A DNA stretch of 64,000 nt from Stomorhina lunata (Eukaryota; Arthropoda; Insecta; Diptera; Rhiniidae): positions 6,265,442 to 6,329,441 of the forward strand of contig OW121740.1 of NCBI GenBank assembly GCA_933228675.1, given 5' to 3'. The notes below the pieces were generated by a model, which did not search any database, was not told where the DNA came from, and worked only from the letters and a program-made list of their open reading frames with translations. The translations under genes were made by a program, and so were the position numbers. How positions within the stretch are numbered: the stretch's first letter is position 1; the number at the start of each line of letters is the position of its first letter. Below, one piece after another: positions 24,501 through 35,113 of this stretch.

Positions 24501-26152
24501 TTCAAAGTCTATAATTCCCAAACCAATAGCTTCAAAGTAATCGGAGATATTTACTTAATCTGGGTCTAATTGAGATAAGTCGCTCAATTTTTAATCACAC
24601 TTAACTCGAAGTAAATAGCGAAATTTTGGTTAAAAACCTTAAAATAAATTTAAAATCGAGAAAATGAGCTTCAATTGTGATCACGTTTTTATTTCTGCTT
24701 TAAACTGAAATTTTGGTGAAAAATCTTAAAAAACATACATAAAATCGTGGATATTTCGTTAAACGTTTTCAAAAAATTCCTTAATTATAAACTATAACAT
24801 ATGCAAATTATGAAAAATTATATAACAAATTCTCATTAGATATAAGACAATATGGATTTTAATTGGCTACGTCTGCTTCTTCGAGAGGAAATAACACCCC
24901 CCTGTTCTTAAACCTTTCTATTTATGTTATTGTACTTTTAATAATCAATATTTTTGAAAATGCTATAACAGTTGTATTCACTTATGATCTCTAATTTGTT
25001 ATTGATATCCATTTGTTTGTTTCTAAATGATTTTAAAGTGACTTTTTAAGGGACCAAATTAAGTGCATTTCTTTTGTAATTATAAGCACTTGAATAATTT
25101 CATTTGGATAAAAACATAATAATATATTAAGATTTTCTGACTATGAAAAAATAAATTTTATAAATAAAGATGTACTTTTTAATAAATATTCAATATATTA
25201 TACATCTTATTGTAAACAACTTTAACAAAATATTAAATATCAGAAAAAACTTAGTATTAGTCATAAAAGTCATGATGGAAATAGATTACGAATATAGTTG
25301 CCATTGTAATGTTTAGAAAAATGTTAAGAAAAATCATCCTAATTTATCACCTAAAATGTTGTTTCCAACATATGTTTTTAATGAAATCAGTAACCCTTTC
25401 TTTGTTTCAACAAATGCCACGGATTTATTGAAGAAATTAGACATGGCTGTGGATGTGAGGGGACAATGTCTTATTTTCGGGAAGTCAGTCTAAGGCAAAT
25501 ATTTATTTCCATGTGTTACAAAGACCAAGACATACCCAATGAGTATAAGCAGTAAGAAATCTGTAGGACATTTAATAATTTTTACGAATTCGTGTAACAT
25601 CAATAATTTTTATGTCTATTCATTTTTCGAAACTTTGAAAATAAACAATTAAATCATCAATTGTAGAACAAAATATAATAAATTGATCAAACAAAATTTA
25701 TCTTGTGTGTGAAAATGTTTTAATTTAAATATCAAACAACTGAAATCTAACTATTGGACTGACTTACTAACAAGTGAAAATTACTAAACACACAATCGCA
25801 ATGACAATTGCTGTCATTGTTGTTTCTAATCATTCGTAATACCGCCCTTCCATATAGGTTTTTATTATTTTTTTTTATTTTTAATAATAATTATTACATA
25901 CATGTCCATTAAAGGGGTTAATAAATCTATACGTGAGTTTAAATTTTATATTTAACACTTGCAATTTTATAATAATTTCAAATATGAACTCGTGTGTCTT
26001 TTTTGTTGTTCGAAATTTTTTATATAAAACTTTAAAGCAAAAGACATTTTTTATCCACATTATTATTAATCTTAAGTGTATGAGTATTATTTAATCTAAT
26101 AATTTGTGACCTTAACCGTCTTTAATAATATTATAGATATTAAAGCATATAC
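24501..26152. other. Intergenic DNA, no gene seen
   Basis: AT-rich, no recognisable exon. 25,425-25,560 carries a diverged fragment in the style of the 9186-9843 element (AAGTCAGTCTAAGGCAAATA). Confidence 0.4.
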
Positions 26153-26367
26153 CAACGATGGGCAAATGTGGCTCTTAGAGCCGCATGTAGCTCTTTGTTG
26201 CGTAAACTGCTTTAGATACAAATACAGAAAATTATTCTTACACTGATCTTAAAAAAATTTTAAAAATGAAAAAGGGCTTTTCAAGGACATATTGAAATTG
26301 TGAACAGAGAAGCTTAAGTCATTACAATCAGAACTTCAAGTCACAAATGACTCTTGCCCGTCTTTAG
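26153..26367. mobile_element. Possible non-autonomous hAT-type remnant
   Basis: The left end CAACGATGGGCAAATGTGGC and, on the reverse strand, the right end CTAAAGACGGGCAAGAGTC form an imperfect inverted repeat. The GATGGGCAAA..GTGGCTCT style followed by GAGCCGCATGTAGCTCTTTG resembles ends of some hAT elements. No 8-bp target duplication is visible, so the assignment is weak. Confidence 0.35.
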
Positions 26368-26410
26368 TAGAGCAGATGACAGTGACGATGTAGCTAGTTT
26401 TTAATATTGC

Positions 26411-26866
26411 TATTATAGCTAGAGCCAAAATAACGAAATTCTGTGATCACTCATTTTTTCATACCAAAACTTGAATTTTTTGAAAATTTTTTTATAAAAA
26501 ACTTTTAAGTCGATTTTCTTATTAACTATGAAAGCTAGAGACAAAATAACGAAATTAATGTGATCACTCATTTTTTCATACCAAAAATTGATTTTTTTTT
26601 GAAAATTTTTTATAAAAAACTTTGAAGTCGATTTTCTCGTTAACTATGATAGATAGAGCCAAAATAACGAAATTCTGTGATCACTCATTTTTTCATACCA
26701 AAAATTGATTTTTTTTTTTTTGAAAATTTTTTATAAAAAACTTTGAAGTCGATTTTCTCGTTAACTATGATTGCTAGGGCCAAAATAACGAAATTCTGTG
26801 ATCACTCATTTTTTCATACCAAAATTGATTTTTTTTTTTAATTTTTTATAAAAAACTTTAAAACTT
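26411..26866. repeat. About 115-125-bp tandem array, four units
   Basis: Each unit carries AGCCAAAATAACGAAATTCT, GTGATCACTCATTTTTTCAT, ACCAAAAATTGATTTTTTTT, AAAAACTTTGAAGTCGATTT and CTCGTTAACTATGA. Units start near 26,415, 26,529, 26,650 and 26,774 and grow through lengthening T runs. The block AACGAAATT..G.GATCACT also appears in the array at 36,750-37,570. Confidence 0.85.
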
Positions 26867-27111
26867 ATGGAAAATTGATCTCACTTGCCAAATTGGCAAA
26901 ACTATAAATAAATATTGTGAAGCAATAGACTTGCTGAGAGCTAAAAATGTTAGACTCTTGTATCTTATATCGAAACAACTTGCGGTATTGATGTCAAAAC
27001 AGCGCTTTGTAAAGTGATGAACAGACAAATATAAAAGCGTTGCTAACGGACTGACAAAAATGATGGGGAAAATCAAGGTCTTATTGAACTATTTCAAATT
27101 TATTATCATTA

Positions 27112-27275
27112 GAATCACAGAACGAAGTACTTGGAATCTGTAGAAGCAAAAACTATCCGATTAGAATGTAATTACGGAATTTAAAACCATTCCGATCGGA
27201 ATCACAAAACGAAGTACTTGGAATCTGTAAAAGGAAAAACTATCCGATTGGAATTATGATTTCGAATTTACTTTT
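27112..27275. repeat. Two-unit direct repeat, 87-bp period
   Basis: GAATCACAGAACGAAGTACT ... TTGGAATCTGTAGAAG ... ACTATCCGATTAGAA at 27,112 recurs at 27,199 with a few changes. Non-coding. Confidence 0.75.
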
Positions 27276-27290
27276 ATACTATCCTCTACA

Positions 27291-28550
27291 TTTGATCCAT
27301 ATCGATCATTAACTCTCCTTTTGTTTAAACGGGTTATAGGGTGGTTGGTTAAATGAGAACAAGTTTTGTTTTTTTATTCAAAGCATTATAAATCGTATTT
27401 ATTTATTTATGTATTAAAGTGCAATATAGATTTAAGTTTTATTTTTAAGTATTAATTTTTAATTTTAAGTTTTATTTTGGGGTTTTAACCGATGGTAAAA
27501 CGAGTTCTTTACGGGTTGGGTATTTAAGCTCGGGTTGATTCTCGGGTTGATAATGATTGATGATTATTTTGGGCTTCTCTTGCTTTCACCTTTCTTCGTA
27601 TTTGAGGTTGGCTGCAGTTTATTTAACTTATAGATAAATGTCAAAGTCATAGAGATGGGATTAGGGTACATGTGTTCACCGCGTGAACACCTTTCTTGAT
27701 CATAATCTTTCATTATTATAAACTTTCCTTTAAAATACTCTTTTTACTATTGAGGCTCTTTAAAAAATATATCATTGTAAAATAATCGTCAATCGCTCTT
27801 TGAGGTTTTGTACTACGATAACCCCAAGCTAAACGATATTTAAAGAAGGATGGTTTGTATTATGACTTGTTAAAATTGGGTCCCTCGATCTCAGGGGCCC
27901 TGTATCAAAGGCAATTGTGCAATATGTATTTCAAATTTTTTTTTAAACGACTTCAAATTTTATTCGGAACATAAGCATAATAAAAACAAATTTGATAAAC
28001 ATTTTTTCATGTAAAGCTACGAACTTTTCTGCCCATTTGTTACTTTTCCTATTGCAAAGAACTAAGATATTATACCATAAAACAAATGTTTACCTGTTTT
28101 TTTTCATAAATTCTTAAAATTCTAGAAAAATTTTATTGTTTTTTTATTCCATTACCAGAAGTAGCCTTTTTAAGAACAAGATGATAATCTGGTATTGTCG
28201 TAGTCTAGTCTAAGTTTTTATTTTTTACATGTTATTTCGCATTATCATTTTTTTTAATAAAACTCATCATCACTAAAAAGTTTATGCATTAATTGATCAA
28301 TATGTGAATACTATAGGCGAAGCGAATTTTAATTAATATTTTGAACTTTTTCGCGTAATTTTTTAAATGCCAGAACACACACTCACTAGAATACAAACAA
28401 AATTTTTTATTAGCATTTGAACTAATTTTCATAAATTTGTGGGTGTATTTTTATTTTTTGTTATCTAGTTTAAGTTGTTAAATTGTTATGATTATTTAGA
28501 ATATACAAAGATAAATGACCGCTTTGTTTATCTTATATTACAGTTTCGCA
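27291..28550. other. Upstream region of the RabGAP gene
   Basis: AT-rich with no exon recognised except a probable splice acceptor at 28,542-28,543 (TATTACAG) seven bases before the chosen ATG, which implies at least one upstream non-coding exon. Confidence 0.4.
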
Positions 28551-30092
28551 ATGGCAACTTCACCACGTTCTGTGGATACAATATCTCTATGTTCCACAGT
28601 GTCAAGTTGTCCGGATCGGAATGGTTTTTATGGTGGCTTTCAAAGAACTGACAAACCAAAGGAGCCCCTATCAAAAGCACAAATCATAGCCAGAGAAAAG
28701 AAATGGCTCTATATGATAGATAACTGGTCCTTGTATATGTCAAAGAATTATAAAAAGGCAAGGCAATTTTTATTATTACTATATTATTATCTCATATTGA
28801 CTTGATTCAAATTTCTATTACAGATACGCGATCGTTGCCGCAAAGGAATACCAAAATCCATAAGACCTCGTGCTTGGTTCTTTTTATCTGGTGCCTATTT
28901 GCTGAAAAAGAAAAATCCCAATTTGTATAAAGAGCTTTTGGAAAAACCCGGAAATCCTCATGTCATTGAGGAAATTAAAAAAGACAAACATCGTCAATTT
29001 CCTTTTCATGAAATGTTTTTGGACGAAGATAAAGTCGGCCAAATTGAGTTGTTTAATGTTCTTAAAGCCTATTCGATATATAATCCTAAAGTTGGTTTTT
29101 GTCAGGCTCAGGCACCAATTGCAGCTTTTCTCCTAATGCATTTACCAGCTGAAGATGCATTTTGGGTTTTTGTTAGTGTATGTGATGTGTAAGTTTGATT
29201 AAAAAAAAGAAATTAATAAAATAGCCTTATAATATGACCCTGAATATTTTTCACTTACATTCGCAGATATTTGGAGGATTACTTCATGAGTGGCTTAGAA
29301 GTTTTACAAAATGATGCAGGTATTTTAGAGGGTCTACTGAAAAAAACTTGCCCTCCTGTCTATCGCCACTTGCAGAAGCACAAAGTCGAGCCTTTACTCT
29401 ATATGACCGACTGGTTTCTATGTGCCATGACACGCACATTACCCTGGGAAACATTGCTACGGGTTTGGGATTGTTTTCTAGCTGAGGGTATACGTGTTAT
29501 TTTCAAGGTAGCTTTAGTTATATTGGGAGCCTCCCTTAACAGTCACAAAATACGCAAACAATGTAATGGCCTTTGTGAAACTCTAGAGGTGCTGCGTAAT
29601 CCTCCCGATAATGTTTTAGATGAAGATTTCATTATAAATCACATGCAACGTTTAAATTTACGCGTTGAAGATTTTCAAATCGAACATACACGTCAAAAAA
29701 CCCGAAGGGCTAAACAGAAGGCCTTACAGGAGGTAAATGCTGCCGCACAACATTCGAATACCAGCACTTTTACACGCAGTCGAGCTGCAAGTCCTACCAA
29801 TATGTCAACCACAAATATGTCCGCAATAACGACAAACACGGCCCCAATAACTCCTCCAGCAACTACAACAACGACGACTACGGCACAAACGGCAAGTGGT
29901 AATGTGACTGTGGTAAATATTTCAAGTGATCATTCTTATGCCTCATCTAATGATGGTGGTGGGGTTGGTGGCGCGATTGGTGCTACAAGTAATGGAGGTG
30001 CTGAGGGTGGTGTTATTTGTAGTAGTGGCAATGGAACAGTTAGTGTTTCCACTGTTATGATGCATACGCAAAACTCTATTTCGAAACGCTGA
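28551..30092 (+). CDS. wkd: TBC domain RabGAP, TBC1D10/Whacked type
   Basis: Stimulates GTP hydrolysis by a Rab; the TBC1D10 family acts on Rab35 and related Rabs in membrane traffic, and Drosophila Whacked is known from tracheal tube growth (family knowledge). Exons: 28,551-28,757, 28,824-29,188 and 29,267-30,092, about 465 aa. Start chosen at MATSPRS, just after a splice acceptor. The TBC domain spans about residues 70-300. The arginine-finger motif is IKKDKHRQFPFHEMF and the glutamine finger lies in VGFCQAQAP (FCQ instead of the common YCQ). The C-terminus is low complexity, rich in T, S, N and G, unlike the conserved body. Intron 1 (66 bp) begins with GC (AAAAAG then GCAAGG), a GC-AG intron; intron 2 is GT-AG. 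Confidence 0.95.
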
Positions 30093-30545
30093 GCGTTTTA
30101 AAATATTTCGTTATTATTATTATTGTTTTATAATTAGATTTTTATTTCTGTTTTAAACAAGAAAATGGAAATGTGTAAAAAATATTGTATTCTTGAAATT
30201 GATTTAACTTTAAACTCTGTCTCAATCTCTAATTATGGTTTATTTTGTAACTGCTTAAGATATTTTGAAAATATTTTTTTTGTCTTATTTAAAGATGGGG
30301 CTTAGTGAAATGATAAAATAGATTTTATTAGAGCAAAGGATGAGCAAAAGATGATTTTATAGCACATTATAATTACTTTATAATGTATTGTAATGCATAA
30401 TACATATTTTATGTGTTATAATTATAATGCGTTTTAAAACATTGTAATGCATTTTCAAATATGTATTATATTCCAATTTATTTTAAGTTATTATAATCGC
30501 ATTATAATGTGTTGTAATACTCGTATTATAATGCTTTATAATAAA
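30093..30545. other. RabGAP 3' flank and loose TATAATGC repeat
   Basis: Probable 3' untranslated sequence to about 30,340, then ATTATAATGCGTT / TATAATGCATT phrases with roughly 10-bp spacing up to the satellite border. No further gene. Confidence 0.45.
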
Positions 30546-31603
30546 TTATAATCGATGTAAACATTTTTCTATAAGAACATTTTTTTAACTAAAATGAGAA
30601 AATTTTTTCTATAAGAAAAATTTTTTAACTAAAAATTTTTCTATAAGAAAATTTTTGTTGACTAAAAATTTTTCTATAAGAAAAATTTTTTTGACTAAAA
30701 ATTTTTCTATAAGAAAAATTTTTTTGACTAAAAATGTTTCTATAAGAAAAATTTTTTTAACTAAAAATTTTTCTGTAAGAACAATTTTTTAACTAAAAAT
30801 TTTTCTATATAAAAATTTCTATAAGAAAAAATTTTTAACTAAAAATTTTTCTATCAGAAAAATTTTTCAATTTTTCTATAAGAAACATTTTTTAACTAAA
30901 AATTTATCTATAAGAAAAAATTTTTTAACTAAAAATTTTTCTATAAGAAAAAATTTTTAACTAAAAATTTTTCTATAAGAAAAATTTTTTAGTTAAAAAT
31001 TTTTGTATAAGAAAAATGTTTCAACTAAAAATTTTTCTATAAGAAAAATTTTTTAACTAAAATTTTTTCTATGAGAAAAATTTTTTAATTAAAAATTTTT
31101 CTATGAGAAAAATTTTTTAACTAATAATTTTTTAAATTAAAAATTTTTCTATAAGAAAAAATTTTTAATTAAAAATTTGTCTATAAGAAAAATTTTTTAA
31201 CTAAAGTTTTTTTCTATAAGACAAATTTTTTAACTAAAATTTTTTCTATGAAAAAAAATTTTTAATTAAAAGTTTTTCTATAAGAAACATTTTTTAACTA
31301 AAAATTTAAAAAAAAAAAAAAAATTTCTATAAGAAACATTTTTTAACTAAAAATTTGTCTATAAGAAAAATTTTTTAACTAAAGAAAAATAGTTTAACTA
31401 AAAAATTTTCTACAAGAAAAATTTTTTAACTAACAAATTTTCTGTAAGAAAAATTTTTAACTAACAATTTTTCTATAGGAAAAATTTTTCTATAAGAAAA
31501 TTTTTTTAACTAAACATTTTTTAACTAAAAAATTTTCTATAAGAAAAATTTTTGAACTAAACATTTTTGTATAAGAAAAATTTTTTTATTACATCGATTA
31601 TAA
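30546..31603. repeat. About 32-bp AT-rich tandem array (satellite C) bounded by a perfect inverted repeat
   Basis: About 32 degenerate units with the core AAAATTTTTCTATAAGAAAA followed by a T block and AACTA. The array is bounded by TTATAATCGATGTAA at 30,546-30,560 and its perfect reverse complement TTACATCGATTATAA at 31,589-31,603. The core CTATAAGAAAA resembles CTATAGAAAA of the 5905-7850 array. No coding content. Confidence 0.9.
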
Positions 31604-32094
31604 TCGCATTATATTGAGTTAATTGTGTAAAAGGCTATTATAATGTTATACGACTTACATTATAATAATATTATTATATTATTGAAATATGTCAATTTGC
31701 CTTAAATATCTAAGGTATTCAAACGGTCTCTTATCTAGTCATATTATCATAAGTTATTTCAAGATAGTTCAAAAGAGTTCTTTGGTTAAAAATTTGATAA
31801 AAATATGACTTATGACAATATCACTAGATAAGATAGATAGATCACTTGTGAATACCCTATTCATTTCGCTAGAATCTTGTAATATGAATTCTATCATAAT
31901 TTAAATTTGTTTTTTCTATATCTAATATAAATATGTTTCTTGTTATCGAAAACCTCTTCTCTACAGAAAAGTAAGAAATTAACATAAATCAACAATCAGC
32001 ACTCTTAATATTAGAATCTAAACAATTTACTCTTTTGTATATAAATCGAATATTTTTTAATAAATAAAAAAACGATACATAAACACATAAGTCC
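31604..32094. other. Intergenic DNA, no gene seen
   Basis: AT-rich; 31,700-31,860 holds an imperfect inverted pair (AAGGTATTCAAACGG.. and ..GTGAATACC; TCTTATCTAGTC and CTAGATAAGA), so a small decayed hairpin element is likely there. Confidence 0.4.
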
Positions 32095-32354
32095 AGCCCA
32101 CAATCCGTTGCAAATAAGCATTGTAACGTTTGCAAATCTGTATAGCCAATGGAAAATTTGCTTTAGAATTTTTTTCAATTGCTGTAGCGATTTAAAATGC
32201 TACGGATCTTAATTATTTCTATATCAAAACCTATTTCTATAGACATTTTTTATTTGCTATATTGATGTCTAGGATGTAGACTATTTTTCATTTGATATAC
32301 CGATTTGTAAATGCAACGATACTAAACAATTTACAACGGATTGTGAACTGGGCT
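32095..32354. mobile_element. MITE with AGCCCA..ACAATCCGTTG ends
   Basis: The left end AGCCCACAATCCGTTGCAAA and the right end, reversed AGCCCAGTTCACAATCCGTT, are inverted, and the match continues inward to TTTGCAAATC/TTTACAAATC. Length about 260 bp, non-coding. No clear target duplication. The element at 32,620-32,933 has related ends. Confidence 0.7.
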
Positions 32355-32619
32355 ATAATATTAAATAATAATAAAAATATTAAAACTAAAACCTTGCAAA
32401 CAAGTGCACAACTTAAATGAAATATTTCTAAATAGCAAAAAACAAACAAAAAATACATACTAATAAGTCAATTAGTTTTTAATTTTATTTAAATTAAATT
32501 ATTTTTATAATCTTTCCTATTAAAAAAAAAAAATATTATATTAAATTTTATTTTTGTCATTCCATACAAATGAAAATATGTATCAAAATCTGTAATAATA
32601 AAAACTTTTGCAATATGTT

Positions 32620-32933
32620 AGCCCAGTTTACAAACCGTTTGCAAAGAGTATAGCAAATGAACAATCTTCTATATCGAGAGCCAGCCTATATTCAATACAG
32701 TCTATGAACCAATTTTTTTCAAAATCATTTTAATAAAAATCAGGTAGAAAAAATCTATGACACAGTAACCATGTATTGTATATCTGTGGCTAAAAGGACT
32801 AATGTCAAAAAAAGTAGTTTTGTTCTCCACTACTTAAAAATATTCTATTTGGTTCATAGTTGGTATTGAATATAGGCTCACGATATGCTATTTTCAAATG
32901 CTAGACTATTAGCAACTAATTATGAACTGTGCT
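32620..32933. mobile_element. Related MITE (AGCCCAGTTTACAAACCG) interrupted by another
   Basis: The left end AGCCCAGTTTACAAACCGTT matches the family of 32,095-32,354; the right end, reversed AGCACAGTTCATAATTAGTT, is diverged. A second inverted-repeat unit occupies 32,671-32,881. Confidence 0.6.
32671..32881. mobile_element. MITE nested inside the previous one
   Basis: The left part carries CTATATTCAATACAGTCTAT and GAACCAA; the right part carries TTGGTTCATAGTTGGTATTG and AATATAGGCTCA, its imperfect reverse complement. Flanking CGA on both sides (TATCGA left, CGATATG right) could be a 3-bp target duplication. Non-coding. Confidence 0.6.
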
Positions 32934-33136
32934 GTAGATTAAATGTATTATGTATTATCATTTTTAAGCCATATTATAGAACTCAATTTCGTTCGGAACT
33001 GAAATGACTTTCGTATATTGTTTTTATGGAAAAAGTGAAAGAAATTTTTTTTGCGGAATAAAAACACTTTCTATTTTCAAAGTGTAATTAAATTGAAAAT
33101 TTTCTAAATTAATACTAAATTGTGATAAAAATTATC

Positions 33137-33563
33137 TTTTTTTTTTTTTTTTTTTTTTTTTTTGTATTGGACCAACACTCAGGGGATGACCCCTACGTAT
33201 GCATATGCATTGTGATGGAACTAGGAAAAAAGGTTGTGGGAAGGAGGATAGAGGGAGTAGTGTTTGTGGATATTCGATTTGAACCTTTGGATATCATAAT
33301 TTGAGGGGAAGACTGATGCAGGAAGTTTATTCCACATTCGTGCTGTACGGCTAAAAAACGAGTTTTCTCTATAGTGCGTCGTGCGATCCACTGAAAAATC
33401 GACTACAAAGTGATGAGCCCTTGTTGAGTTGCGTGTGCTACGAAGAAATGTACGGGTTTCTGGAACAAGATCCCTAATTTCGTTTGAGCACATGCCGTTG
33501 TAGTAGCGATAGAACAGTGAAACGCAACCCACATTACGACGATGCTTCATAATGTGAATTTTA
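33137..33563 (-). mobile_element. 5'-truncated non-LTR retrotransposon (LINE) end
   Basis: On the minus strand, 33,550-33,221 encodes the C-terminal end of a LINE reverse-transcriptase protein (blocks FSVDRTTHYRENSFFSRTA, MWNKLPASVFP, NIHKHYSLYP) that stops normally. It is followed by about 25 A residues (T run 33,137-33,163 on the plus strand), as expected of a poly(A) tail. AAAAATTAT lies on both sides and may be the target duplication. A fragment with similar sequence (GAGGGAGTAGT) lies at 18,978. Truncated, so not functional. Confidence 0.85.
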
Positions 33564-33582
33564 TTAAAAAAAAAAAAAAAAA

Positions 33583-33729
33583 TTATGTTTGTTCCCGTAC
33601 TTTAACGAAAAAACCCAAACTTACTCAAACGTGTTCCCGTACAAAATTTTCAATACAAATTGTTGTTTTTTGAGTAAATTCTGACAACTTCGGACTGTTT
33701 TGGGTAGTTTCGTTAGAGTACGGGAACAA
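33583..33729 (-). mobile_element. Small MITE with GTTCCCGTAC ends, copy 2, composite
   Basis: 33,633-33,727 begins GTTCCCGTACAAAATTTTCA and ends GTACGGGAAC, an inverted match to 16,100-16,189. Directly before it, 33,583-33,632 is a partial unit in the opposite orientation (TTGTTCCCGTACTTTAACG), so the locus is composite or a fold-back. Confidence 0.7.
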
Positions 33730-34054
33730 ACCTATTATTAGTCTAAGAACAAAATTGCCCTTAAGTCGCGCTATAACAAGTTTTTTGTAAGATCAAAGGT
33801 TTTGGAGTTATTTACGTCGCAATTAAAAACAAATATGTATATATTTCTTAAAAATTATTTTGTACTGTTTTAGAGCGTTATAAATTTTTCGTTCGAAATT
33901 GAAATCATTCCGTAGTTGAATTCCGTTTGAAATGGTTTTATGTTCTATATATTCCGAAAAATTTTAAATGCTCTAAAACGGTACAAAACTCGATTTTTTC
34001 AATTGAAATCAGTAACTCTAGCTTTGATTTGTTGAAATCATAGTTGTTAAGTAA

Positions 34055-34184
34055 TCACCCCTATCGTGAATATCGTCTCTCATGGGAATCGTGTTCCCAA
34101 AAACTTTTTTTTATATGTTTTACAGTGTGAAAAAAGTTTTGGGAACACGATTCCCATGGGAGATGAAATTCGCGATTGGGGTGA
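34055..34184. mobile_element. Hairpin MITE, copy 2 (ATGGGAATCGTG family)
   Basis: About 130 bp, almost a perfect palindrome. The left arm TCACCCCTATCGTGAATATC.. CATGGGAATCGTGTTCCCAA pairs with the right arm TTGGGAACACGATTCCCATG.. ATTCGCGATTGGGGTGA, with a short A/T loop. The RNA would be a long hairpin. Confidence 0.85.
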
Positions 34185-34325
34185 ATGGTTAGTAACCGTA
34201 ATGATCACTAATTACGATTATATTCAGATTCGCAAGATTAGTAATTAATTACGATTACTTATAATGGAAAAGTAATCTGACATACTTTAAATTACAAGAA
34301 AATAATCAAAAGTAATTGTAATATT

Positions 34326-34440
34326 TATCCCTATCGCCCATGGGAATCGTGTTTCCGAAACTTTTTTTACACTTTAAAACATAAGAAAAAAGTTTTGGAG
34401 ACACGAATCCCATGGAAGATAATATTCGCGATAGGGGTGA
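34326..34440. mobile_element. Hairpin MITE, copy 3 (ATGGGAATCGTG family)
   Basis: Third copy, 142 bp downstream of copy 2, with ATCCCTATCGCCCATGGGAA on the left and GATAATATTCGCGATAGGGG on the right. It lost about 15 bp in the left arm. Between copies 2 and 3 lies ATTACGATTACTTAT-type repeat DNA. Confidence 0.8.
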
Positions 34441-35113
34441 ATATTACGATTACTTATGATTGTTTTTTAATATTACAAAAATCAAAAATACTCAAAAGTA
34501 ATCTTTGAAAGTAGTCGGATTATATTTTTAATCGAAATGAAATTGTCCATTTATTGAATAAACAAAAATATATACAAATTCAACTCCACTTTAAAAACAA
34601 AAAGTGATTTCATTCCGAAGAATAAATCGTTTTATTTTTTGTATAGAAGCAGAATATAGAATTCATTTCACTTTCGAACGGAATTGAGTTCTGTGACATG
34701 GCTACTTAAATATTTTTATTGTGCAATTTAAAATAATATTAAATATTATTTTGTTTTTTTCCATAGGAAACAATTTATCTTAAGAGTCAAATAAAATTTT
34801 TTTTAAACGAAAAATATGAATTTCAAACCTCATCATCTGAAATTTCGATGGAATTTTGTGTATACATGCTCCTAGATCATTGTTTCTCACAAGCTATTGC
34901 TTCGCCGCCCCAAACCAATTATTTTGGTCAGTGCTAAATATCCAGATCGAGAACCCATAATGGATTGTGCTCCATCGGTGTAAATTCGAACTATCTTTTC
35001 TCAGGAAATAAAATTATTTTCTTTCAAAAACTCCGAGAGTACATTAAATACATCAATTACTTTTGGATTTGTTTAAAGCTATTTCACAAATAGAAATACT
35101 AAGAATGTTTTTC
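34441..35113. other. Intergenic DNA, no gene seen
   Basis: 34,860-35,000 is less AT-rich and holds phrases such as CACAAGCTATTGCTTCGCCG and AATGGATTGTGCTCCATCGG that may be a decayed coding remnant on the minus strand. I could not identify it. Confidence 0.35.

Noticed and set aside
33122..33304. Plus-strand frame starting with a poly-phenylalanine run
   Set aside because: The run is the reverse of a LINE poly(A) tail, and the rest is antisense to the LINE reverse transcriptase.
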